Positions 18,184 through 25,455 of a stretch of DNA of 64,000 nt are shown piece by piece. Made by a program: the position numbers and the translations under genes. Under the pieces are notes generated by a model that searched no databases, was not told the origin of the DNA, and saw only the letters and a list, made by a program, of their open reading frames with translations. The DNA is from G963677185 sp963677185 (GTDB taxonomy: Bacteria; Bacillota; Syntrophomonadia; Syntrophomonadales; Syntrophomonadaceae): NCBI GenBank assembly GCA_963677185.1, contig OY781889.1, positions 248,001 through 312,000 of the forward strand, written 5' to 3'. Positions within the stretch are counted from its first letter, which is position 1. Each line of letters opens with the position of its first letter.

Positions 18184-18213
18184 GTTTATACTTTGTTTAT
18201 ACATTCATATATG
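18184..18213 (+). promoter_or_regulatory. Direct repeats before mazE, candidate autoregulatory operator
   Basis: GTTTATAC occurs at 18184-18191 and again at 18195-18202, one helical turn apart, followed by the palindrome CATATATG (18206-18213). MazE-type antitoxins usually repress their own promoter through such sites; this assignment is inference. Confidence 0.4.
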
Positions 18214-18232
18214 TGAAAGGGGGTTGGATACG

Positions 18233-18481
18233 GTGATAACTCGGATCAAAAAGTGGGGAAACGGGCAGGGAATTTTGCTTCCCAAGGCTCTCCTTGATTC
18301 AGTATCCATGGCTTGCGGCACCGAAGTCGAAATTGTTATTGAAGATAAGCACTTGATAATTCTTCCGGTAAAGCCATCCCATAAGCGCTGCGACCTGAAT
18401 GAACTGTTCCAGAATTACGATGGTGATTACAAAACAGCAGAGGTATCGTGGGGGCATCCCGTGGGGCGTGAAGAATGGTGA
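18233..18481 (+). CDS. mazE: MazE-type antitoxin (AbrB/SpoVT fold)
   Basis: The 82-residue protein has an N-terminal swapped-hairpin DNA-binding fold: ITRIKKWGNGQGILLPKALL, typical of MazE/AbrB, then VEIVIEDKHLIILPVKP. The acidic C-terminal half (NELFQNYDGDYKTAEVSWG) is the usual toxin-binding part. The start is GTG 18233, 10 bases after AAAGGGGG; an upstream in-frame start would add an unrelated hydrophobic leader and has no ribosome site. It overlaps mazF by 7 bases, so the pair is co-translated. It neutralises the toxin and probably represses the operon. Confidence 0.88.
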   Translation: MITRIKKWGNGQGILLPKALLDSVSMACGTEVEIVIEDKHLIILPVKPSHKRCDLNELFQNYDGDYKTAEVSWGHPVGREEW

Positions 18482-18813
18482 GCGGATATTTCCCGAAGCA
18501 AGGCGACATAATAAGCCTGGATTTCGATCCCCAGGCGGGACACGAGCAGTGCGGACGCCGCCCGGCTCTCGTGGTAAGCGGCAACAAATATATCCGGCAT
18601 GCCAGGCTGGCCATTGTCTGTCCCATTACCAGAACCGACCGGCACTATCCCACCCACCTGCTTTTATCTGACTGTGAAAACCTGACTGGCTTCATCATGG
18701 TAGAACAAATCCGCAGCGTGGATTTCACTGCCCGCAAGGCTGCATTTATCGAAAAGTGCCCCCCTCAAATCCTGGCAAATGCTCTTTCAATAATTGAAGC
18801 CTGTTTTGAATGA
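18475..18813 (+). CDS. mazF: MazF/PemK-type mRNA interferase toxin
   Basis: The 112-residue protein has the PemK/MazF fold marks: PKQGDIISLDFDPQAGHEQCGRRPALVVS at the N-terminus (family G-D-I and R-P-alpha-V-V-S), CPITRTDRHYPTHL, and MVEQIRSVDF, which carries the conserved Q-R-S/D element. The family cuts single-stranded mRNA at short sequences and stops growth when the antitoxin decays. The start ATG lies within the end of mazE. Its stop is 6 bases from the stop of the converging rnr gene, so no room exists for a terminator between them. Confidence 0.92.
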   Translation: MVSGYFPKQGDIISLDFDPQAGHEQCGRRPALVVSGNKYIRHARLAIVCPITRTDRHYPTHLLLSDCENLTGFIMVEQIRSVDFTARKAAFIEKCPPQILANALSIIEACFE

Positions 18814-18819
18814 GCTTGT

Positions 18820-20934
18820 TTATGGTATCACAGCCAGCTCAAAATCCACCCGGGCCATGGCAATGTCAGCCCTGACGACTTTAACGGTTACAGTATCGCC
18901 GATGCTAAATTTGCGGCCGGTATGACGGCCATTCAGGGTGAATGCGCGGTCGTTAAAATCGTAGTAGTCATCATTGAGGCTCGAAATGTGCACCAGTCCT
19001 TCTATGGTATTTTCAAGTTCTACGAAGAATCCAAAGGATGTAACCGATGACACCCGTCCTTCAAAATCATCCCCCAGGTACTGTCCAATATACCTGACCT
19101 TTTTTAGTGCGATCAGCTCCCGTTCCGCTTCCTCTGCTTTCATCTCGCGCAGGGAACAATGTTCTCCGATCAAAACCATCTTCTCAAGTTGTTCCTCGTC
19201 GCCTGCGGCTTGCTTTTCCCCTTTTTCCAGCAGCCGGCTTAGAGCCCGGTGCACTACCAGATCGGGATAACGGCGGATGGGACTGGTAAAATGGCAATAA
19301 TATTCAGAAGCCAGTCCAAAATGCCCCAGCGGCCAGGGAGTGTAGCGGGCATGCTGCATGGAACGCAGCATCATCAAAGCAACAGTGCTGGCTTCAGGGC
19401 GGCCTTTAATGCCCTGGAGGATCTTCTGGAGATCAGCCGGCTTTAGATTCTTTGCTTCCAGCTTGTGCCCATACAGGCTAATTACATTGTTCAGCTTGAA
19501 CAATGATTCGGGGCCGGGTTTTTCATGCACCCGGAACAGGAAGGGCTGGCGGCGATTATAAAGATGTCCGGCCACCGTTTCGTTGGCTTTAATCATAAAC
19601 TCTTCGATTAGCTGCTCCCCGGGGCCGCGTTCAACCTTGATCACTTTCGTGGGCTGACCCTGGCTGTCAACATGAACCTTGGATTCGGGAAAATCGAAAT
19701 CCAGAGCACCCCGTTCATCCCGGCCGGCCTTGAGTTTCTGGGCCAACTCCCACATGAGCTGGAAATCTTCGATATAGTCCGCATACCTGGTTTCCAGCCG
19801 GGTGTCGCCACCGGCGAGCAAATGATTAACATCCGTATAGGTCATGCGTTCCTGCACCCGGATGACAGACTTTTTCAATTCATAGTCCACTACCTCTGCG
19901 TCGCTGTTCAGGTCCATTATGCAGGAAAGCGCCAGGCGGTCTTCGCCGGTGTTCAGGCTGCATATGCGGTTGGACAGTTCCGGTGGAAGCATGGGCAAAA
20001 CTTTATCCAGGAGATAGACGCTGGTGGCCCGCTGATAAGCCTCCCGGTCCAGGCGGCTGTTCTCCCTGACATAATGAGAAACATCAGCTATGTGAACTCC
20101 GAGGCGATAGCCTTGCTGCGTCCTGGCGATAGTCACCGCGTCATCCAGGTCTCTGGCGTCCTCGCCATCTATGGTGACCATTTTATTTCCGCGTAAATCC
20201 ATGCGTCCCCGGCATTCTTCTTCACTAACATATTGCAGGCACTTGTTGGCTTCAGCCAGCACCCGCTCTTCAAATTCGTTGCGCAGGCCGTGCTTTCTGA
20301 TCACCAGTGCAAAATCCCGGCTGGCGTCTTCGTATTCGCCCAGAACCTCCAGCACCCGGCCTTCAGCATCCTTGTTCTTATCCGGCCATGAATAGATTTC
20401 CACCATCACCCGATCGCCGTTCTTGACCTTAATCCTTTTTGGCACCGTAACATAGACCGGATATATCTGCCGGGGATCATCGGGAATCACCTGGGCCAGC
20501 CGGCGGGTTCGATTAAAAGTGCCTACGAGCTCGCGATTGGCGCGTTCTATAGCCCGGATAACCTCTCCTTCGGGCCTCTGCCCGGTCCGGCCTTTCTGAT
20601 TAACCCGCACCATGACCCGGTCCATATGCATAGCACCATTGAGATTGCGTCCATAGACAAAAATCTCTTCCGCATCCATTTCATCAGGGCGCAGAATTCC
20701 GTATCCCCGCTGATTAATGCTTATTATGCCTTTAACCAGGTTCATCATATCGGGCAGCCCGTACCGATCCCGGCGGGTCCGCACGATATCGCCCTTTTTC
20801 TCCAAACGGCCGATCAGCCGGCTGAATGAGGCTTCATCTTCAGGCTTCACTCCCAGCGCTTCAGCCAGTTCGCGATATCCAAGGGGGCGGTAGGTTCCCT
20901 GGTGCATGAATGCCAGGATGGCTTTTTTATCCAA
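18820..20934 (-). CDS. rnr: Ribonuclease R
   Basis: The 704-residue 3'-5' exoribonuclease degrades structured RNA and takes part in trans-translation quality control. Layout: N-terminal winged helix (about 1-65), cold-shock domains with YGILRPDEMDAEEIFVYG, the RNB catalytic domain with the metal-binding DGEDARDLDDAVTIA (aspartates for two Mg ions), HFTSPIRRYPDLVVHR, and a C-terminal S1 domain (FEGRVSSVTSFGFFVELE). The basic C-terminal tail of E. coli RNase R is missing, as in many Gram-positives. The start is TTG 20934, 5 bases after AGGAG. In many Bacillota rnr follows secG; here secG is 9.5 kb upstream with ion-transport and envelope genes in between. Confidence 0.95.
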   Translation of the reverse strand: MDKKAILAFMHQGTYRPLGYRELAEALGVKPEDEASFSRLIGRLEKKGDIVRTRRDRYGLPDMMNLVKGIISINQRGYGILRPDEMDAEEIFVYGRNLNGAMHMDRVMVRVNQKGRTGQRPEGEVIRAIERANRELVGTFNRTRRLAQVIPDDPRQIYPVYVTVPKRIKVKNGDRVMVEIYSWPDKNKDAEGRVLEVLGEYEDASRDFALVIRKHGLRNEFEERVLAEANKCLQYVSEEECRGRMDLRGNKMVTIDGEDARDLDDAVTIARTQQGYRLGVHIADVSHYVRENSRLDREAYQRATSVYLLDKVLPMLPPELSNRICSLNTGEDRLALSCIMDLNSDAEVVDYELKKSVIRVQERMTYTDVNHLLAGGDTRLETRYADYIEDFQLMWELAQKLKAGRDERGALDFDFPESKVHVDSQGQPTKVIKVERGPGEQLIEEFMIKANETVAGHLYNRRQPFLFRVHEKPGPESLFKLNNVISLYGHKLEAKNLKPADLQKILQGIKGRPEASTVALMMLRSMQHARYTPWPLGHFGLASEYYCHFTSPIRRYPDLVVHRALSRLLEKGEKQAAGDEEQLEKMVLIGEHCSLREMKAEEAERELIALKKVRYIGQYLGDDFEGRVSSVTSFGFFVELENTIEGLVHISSLNDDYYDFNDRAFTLNGRHTGRKFSIGDTVTVKVVRADIAMARVDFELAVIP

Positions 20935-21071
20935 TATAGCTCCTGCCTTTCATCTCTGTGCATTTTGCCGGGGCAGTACGCAACCACCGTATTGACCCGG
21001 GTTTTCGCCATAATGTCTATTAATTTTACTTGAGCTCCACTCCGCTCCGGCCCGCACGGCACAGGCCAGGT

Positions 21072-21533
21072 TCAGTCCAGCGGAGTTTCAGAATACAGCG
21101 AATCCTTAAAAACAATGTATTTGCTGAAAATATAGTTCATAACCAGAACGATGCATCCAGCTGCGATCTTGATCACCAGATCATTGAAATCCAGAACTTC
21201 TATAAACAGCCATACAATAAATGTATCCACCGCCCCGGACAGAACCCGCGCCGATACAAACCCGAAGAATTCCTTGAATATTAGGCGGATTTCAATACTC
21301 CTGGATTGGAAAACCCAAATTTTATTGGTTATGTAGGCAAAGGTAACCGCCAGTATCCAGGCGATGATATTGCTGGTGAGTGGTCTGATACCGAACTGTC
21401 CAGTAGATATAAAATATGCGGCCAGGTTGACCACGGTTGTCGCCCCACCAAACAGTATGTAGAGAATTATTTCTTTGTACATGCAGTAAATACTGATTAA
21501 TTTATCCTTGATGTTATCAGGTTTCATCTTCAT
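21072..21533 (-). CDS. GtrA-like small membrane protein
   Basis: The 153-residue protein has four membrane helices of the GtrA/DPMS1 family: YILFGGATTVVNLAAYF, a middle pair with FAYITNKIWVF and a last helix with NYIFSKYIVF. The family is thought to flip or position undecaprenyl-phosphate-linked sugars for transfer to cell-surface polymers. The start is ATG 21533, overlapping the previous stop as ATGA, so translation is coupled to the large membrane protein. It is the last gene of a three-gene envelope-glycosylation operon. Confidence 0.88.
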   Translation of the reverse strand: MKMKPDNIKDKLISIYCMYKEIILYILFGGATTVVNLAAYFISTGQFGIRPLTSNIIAWILAVTFAYITNKIWVFQSRSIEIRLIFKEFFGFVSARVLSGAVDTFIVWLFIEVLDFNDLVIKIAAGCIVLVMNYIFSKYIVFKDSLYSETPLD

Positions 21534-23086
21534 TTTCCCAGCTCGGAGCTGTCCAGCCATTCAATATTTACCGAATCGGCCAGGCCATAGTACTTTTTGT
21601 AAAACACCTGGTGATAAGAACTTTCATAAGGCATCGACCAGCCATAGTCCTTCAGTATCAGCTTGTATTGAGGCAGAGTTCCATTCGGCCCGGATTTGTA
21701 CTCGCCAATCAAGCGTTCGTTGGCATCCTTCACCGTCATATTGGTTCGGTATCCATCTATAGTATAAAACATATTGCCAATGGATAGGGCCATAATAGCC
21801 GCCAGGACCATCCAATTCGTGATTGCCCTGTCTTTGCCCCACTCCAGCAATTCAGCGGCTTGTACGTACAAATACGCGCTGTAGACGGCCATCATTAATA
21901 TCCCGCACAGCACATTCCTGGGTCCAAACACTGGCGATACCAGCATCATGCCCTGCGAAGCCGCGCACATGAGGAAAGCCGCAACCGGAACCTGGTATTT
22001 TACTGCCAGCTTATGCTTGAAGATCAGCCGGGATATTATCAACAGAGCGGCAAGGTAGTAAAGGGTTATGATCGCTATCGGCACCGCCAGCACTATTACG
22101 GATTTGACTGCGGCTGTGGCCTGGTAATAACACGCGAGTATCGTCAAGGCCATGATAACCATCGATAGGAGGGAAAATATCCGCAGGGCTTTTTGTTTCT
22201 TTCTATCGAAACGGCCGGAGGACGCGAATATGAACAGGGCCGAAGCCGAACAGAACATAAGCTGAAACGGCAGTATGTACCGGGCGCAAATCAGTTTGGA
22301 ATATTGGATCTTCAGGTTGGAAAACAGTAGCTGCGCAAATGGAATCTGTTCCTTGTTTTCCAGGCCATAACGCACGAAGGTTGCAGGGGCCAGAATTACG
22401 GTCATAGCACCGGCCGCGCTGGCCGCTACCGCAAGCAACAGCACGCCTCCGACTTTGTCTTTTTTAATAAAAATCCGATCCAGGCAATACAATCCGCCCA
22501 GACCAACCGTCATCACCGCATTCTGTTCCGTTGAAGCGCCTGATAAAAATGCCAGTACGGGAAGCAAGGCACTGGCTGCTTTCGACTGCGGAGCATGCTC
22601 CAATAAAAACCAGTAGCCCATCAGAAGGCCCAGCGGATATACATAGTTAAACGAGCCGGTCAGCCAGTAAATGCTCTGGCGGCTCAATTCTATATCCTGC
22701 ATAAAAATGGCATATACCAGCACCACCCCTGCTCCTGCGGCCTGAACTATGTTTGGCCGGACTGCTCCGCCCAGAACAATACGCATTCCGAAATAGACAT
22801 ACAGGCCAAGTAAAAGGGAGTTGAATATCTGCCATGCAAGGGGCGGAAGAGCCAGAAAGCAGCTTGCCAGCACGTGCACGATCAGCCGGCCATTGTCAAC
22901 CATGTAGTGATGAAAATGTTTGCTCCAAAACTCATTAGAATTGCTGGTTACGAAGGTGCTGTAATAATAATCGTCACCGTATAATGTCACGTTATGCATG
23001 GCTAGAAAGACCAATACGAATGTCGCCGCAGCAAATAGCAGTTCGTAATGCCTGTTATCATCGGTGCTTTTGGGAATTATCCTCAT
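21530..23086 (-). CDS. Polytopic membrane protein, DUF6056/GT-C-like, probable surface-polymer glycosyltransferase
   Basis: The 518-residue protein has about 11 hydrophobic helices and an extracytoplasmic acidic motif LYGDDYYYSTFV after helix 1, followed by NGRLIVHVL. That arrangement resembles DUF6056 and other GT-C lipid-linked sugar transferases, where aspartates in the first loop are catalytic. The C-terminal soluble part (from about residue 450) has a mixed fold. It is flanked by gtrB- and gtrA-like genes (9 bases after gtrB, 4-base overlap with gtrA), the classical set where the third, variable protein moves the sugar from the lipid to an acceptor. The sugar and acceptor are unknown. 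The ribosome site touches the ATG, so coupling to gtrB is likely. Confidence 0.72.
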   Translation of the reverse strand: MRIIPKSTDDNRHYELLFAAATFVLVFLAMHNVTLYGDDYYYSTFVTSNSNEFWSKHFHHYMVDNGRLIVHVLASCFLALPPLAWQIFNSLLLGLYVYFGMRIVLGGAVRPNIVQAAGAGVVLVYAIFMQDIELSRQSIYWLTGSFNYVYPLGLLMGYWFLLEHAPQSKAASALLPVLAFLSGASTEQNAVMTVGLGGLYCLDRIFIKKDKVGGVLLLAVAASAAGAMTVILAPATFVRYGLENKEQIPFAQLLFSNLKIQYSKLICARYILPFQLMFCSASALFIFASSGRFDRKKQKALRIFSLLSMVIMALTILACYYQATAAVKSVIVLAVPIAIITLYYLAALLIISRLIFKHKLAVKYQVPVAAFLMCAASQGMMLVSPVFGPRNVLCGILMMAVYSAYLYVQAAELLEWGKDRAITNWMVLAAIMALSIGNMFYTIDGYRTNMTVKDANERLIGEYKSGPNGTLPQYKLILKDYGWSMPYESSYHQVFYKKYYGLADSVNIEWLDSSELGK

Positions 23087-23095
23087 CTCCCGTTC

Positions 23096-24025
23096 TCAGG
23101 AATCTCTGGCCGCAGTCTTATCCGCGACAATGTATTTTGGGCGCCGTTTGACCTCGTTATAAATTCGGGAAACATAAACCCCAATAATCCCCAACGATAT
23201 CATAATCATAGATGAGGCGATTAAAAGCACCAGAATTACAGTCGAAAAGCCGCTCAACGCCACACCGGTAAAATAGTTCACCAGGCTTTGCACTCCAAGT
23301 ATTATGGCAAAAATCAGAAATGCGATGCCGGCAATCAAGGTCAGGTAAAGTGGTCTGCTGGTATAAGCCAGGGTGGCATCCAGAGACAATTTTACCAGCT
23401 TCATGAATGAAAAGCTGCTGGCCCCGTTTTCCCGTTCTTCGACATCGAATGGGAACGGTTCCTTCTTGAATCCGACCCAGTCAACCAGGCCCCGGAAAAA
23501 AAGGTCGGTTTCGTTGAACCTGCGGATGCTGTCCACTACCGTTCCCTTCATCAGCTTGAAATCGCTCGAATTATCCATGGAAAGGCCCGTGAAAAAATGG
23601 AGTGTTTTATAAAAACCCCGGGCGCAAAGCTTGTACAGAAATGATTCGCCGCCCCGGGCGCTTTTTATGCCTTCAACAATGTCAGCTCCGCTGCTTTCCA
23701 TTAAGGCCAGCATATCCTTGATAAGCGCAGGGGGATGCTGCAAATCCGAGTCCATTACCAGGTACATGCCGGCATCAAGTGCATCCAGGCCCGCGCAAAT
23801 AGCCATTTCCTTCCCGAAGTTGCGAGCAAAGCGCATAGCCGTAACATTGGGGTGAAGCTCAAATAGATGCAATATTACCTGCCAGGTGTCATCTGATGAT
23901 CCGTCATCAACCAGCATATATTCAACCGATATGCCGATCTGGGAAACAGTTTCCTGAATGACTTCGAAGTGCTTCTGTAGTGCGGCTGCTTCATTGTAAA
24001 CCGGTATTACAATTCCCAGGTCCAT
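23096..24025 (-). CDS. GtrB/DPM1-like polyprenyl-phosphate glycosyltransferase
   Basis: The 309-residue family-2 glycosyltransferase has the GT-A fold (LGIVIPVYNEAAALQKH, VDDGSSDDTW, the DxD-containing VMDSDLQHPP) and two C-terminal membrane helices (ITLIAGIAFLIFAIILGV region and SSMIMISLGIIGVYV). It makes polyprenyl-phosphate sugar on the cytoplasmic face. The start is ATG 24025 (9 bases after AAAGGA); ATG 24031 and GTG 24043 are in frame but poorly spaced. It is first in the operon with the DUF6056-like and gtrA-like genes, immediately after a tandem-repeat array. Confidence 0.88.
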   Translation of the reverse strand: MDLGIVIPVYNEAAALQKHFEVIQETVSQIGISVEYMLVDDGSSDDTWQVILHLFELHPNVTAMRFARNFGKEMAICAGLDALDAGMYLVMDSDLQHPPALIKDMLALMESSGADIVEGIKSARGGESFLYKLCARGFYKTLHFFTGLSMDNSSDFKLMKGTVVDSIRRFNETDLFFRGLVDWVGFKKEPFPFDVEERENGASSFSFMKLVKLSLDATLAYTSRPLYLTLIAGIAFLIFAIILGVQSLVNYFTGVALSGFSTVILVLLIASSMIMISLGIIGVYVSRIYNEVKRRPKYIVADKTAARDS

Positions 24026-24061
24026 TTGCATCTGTCCTTTCACCTCTTCCCTTTTCCCTTT

Positions 24062-24159
24062 TCACGTCTCACGTCTCACGTTTCACATCTTACGTCTCAC
24101 GTCTTACGTTTCACTTTTCACGTTTCACGCCTCACGTCTTACGTTTCACGTCTTCCGTC
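24062..24159. repeat. Tandem array of 14 heptamers (TCACGTC-like)
   Basis: Fourteen units of exactly 7 bases run in phase from 24062 to 24159. The commonest forms are TCACGTC, TCACGTT and TTACGTC/T, with single variants TCACATC, TCACTTT, TCACGCC and TTCCGTC. On the gtrB sense strand they read GACGTGA/AACGTGA/GACGTAA. The array fills the space between the permease stop (24162) and the gtrB start. It may vary in copy number by slippage. Confidence 0.92.
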
Positions 24160-24161
24160 TT

Positions 24162-25433
24162 TTACATCCAGTAGAACAAATATAAATATCCAGTGCAAAT
24201 GACTATCGACATTATCATCAGGGGAAAGCCAATTTTTAAATAGCTCATAAACGTTATCGGATAGCCGTTTTTCTCGGCCATGCCAGCTACCACCACATTG
24301 GCGGAAGCGCCGATAAGGGTCCCGTTGCCCCCCAGGCAGGCTCCCAGCGACAACGCCCACCAGATGGACTCCATGGGCATGCCGCTCATCTGCCCGATTT
24401 CCTTGAGCAGGGGGATCATAGTGGCCACGAAAGGAATATTGTCAACTATGGCTGAGGATATGGCAGACAGCCACAGCACCAGCATGCCGGTTTTTAATAC
24501 GCTGCCACCGGTCACAGTCATTGCATTTTCGGCGACATAACGAATTACTCCAGTGTTCACCAGGCCTCCTATAATCACGAATAGTCCTGCGAAGAACACG
24601 ATTGTTGCCCACTCCACCGAACGAAAAGCCCGCTCGGCATCAGCACCGCTGATCAGCAGCATCACTGAAGCGCCTGCCAGAGCGATAGAGGCCGATTCCA
24701 AACCCAGTTCTCCATGCAAGAGAAAACCTATTACTGTAGCCCCCAACACCGCCATTGATTTCTTCAGGAGTGGAACGTCAACGATACAGGCATTTTCATC
24801 CATTTGCATGATCAAAGCAACCAGCTCCGGACTGGTTTTAATCTCTTTCCTGTATATAAGAACCATAACACCGGCCGTAGCAAACAAAACGGCCATGCAG
24901 GGAATTGCCAGATTGCGTACAAAATCCATAAAGGTAAGACCAACCGCACTGCCGATCATGATATTGGGCGGGTCTCCGATCAGGGTCGCCGTGCCGCCAA
25001 TGTTCGATGCAATAATCTGGGTAATAATAAACGGAATCGGATTAATGCGAAGCTTCTCCGTAATGGCAAATGTTACTGGCACCATCAGGAGAACGGTCGT
25101 GACATTATCCAAAAATGCTGATAAAAAGGCGGTTATGACCGCATACATTATCATGATGGCCAGAGGCCGGCCATGCACCATTTTCGCCGACTTAATCGCC
25201 AAATACTCAAAAACGCCACTGTGCCGGGCTATGTTGACAATTATCATCATGGCCATCAGAAGCCAGATGGTGTTGAAATCAATCGCCTGCACGGCCTGTT
25301 CCTGATTAAGCAGTCCCAGGATAATGGCCAGGGTGCCGAAGGCAAAGGCCACCACGCTGCGATGCACCCATTCGGATATAATAAGCGCATAGGCCAGCAC
25401 AAACAGGATTATGGAAAGGGTAAAAGCCGACAT
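24162..25433 (-). CDS. ArsB/NhaD-superfamily ion permease
   Basis: The 423-residue protein has about 11 membrane helices in the two-half layout of the ion-transporter superfamily (ArsB, NhaD, P-protein, SLC13-like). The paired signature stretches are visible: FLDNVTTVLLMVPV and GGTATLIGDPPNIMIGSAVG in the first half, and IVDNIPFVATMIPL and LGGNGTLIGASANVVVAG in the second half, as expected for inverted repeats. Members move arsenite, Na+/H+ or anions; the substrate is not decided by these motifs. There are no ars genes nearby. It is 22 bases downstream of the pyrophosphatase-like protein, in the same direction, so an ion-exchange role linked to the hppA region is a reasonable guess. Confidence 0.85.
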   Translation of the reverse strand: MSAFTLSIILFVLAYALIISEWVHRSVVAFAFGTLAIILGLLNQEQAVQAIDFNTIWLLMAMMIIVNIARHSGVFEYLAIKSAKMVHGRPLAIMIMYAVITAFLSAFLDNVTTVLLMVPVTFAITEKLRINPIPFIITQIIASNIGGTATLIGDPPNIMIGSAVGLTFMDFVRNLAIPCMAVLFATAGVMVLIYRKEIKTSPELVALIMQMDENACIVDVPLLKKSMAVLGATVIGFLLHGELGLESASIALAGASVMLLISGADAERAFRSVEWATIVFFAGLFVIIGGLVNTGVIRYVAENAMTVTGGSVLKTGMLVLWLSAISSAIVDNIPFVATMIPLLKEIGQMSGMPMESIWWALSLGACLGGNGTLIGASANVVVAGMAEKNGYPITFMSYLKIGFPLMIMSIVICTGYLYLFYWM

Positions 25434-25455
25434 AAAATCCGACCTCCTCGAACTC

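Noticed and set aside
24062..24159. CRISPR array
   Set aside because: Units are 7 bases with no spacers and no cas genes nearby; it is a simple tandem repeat.
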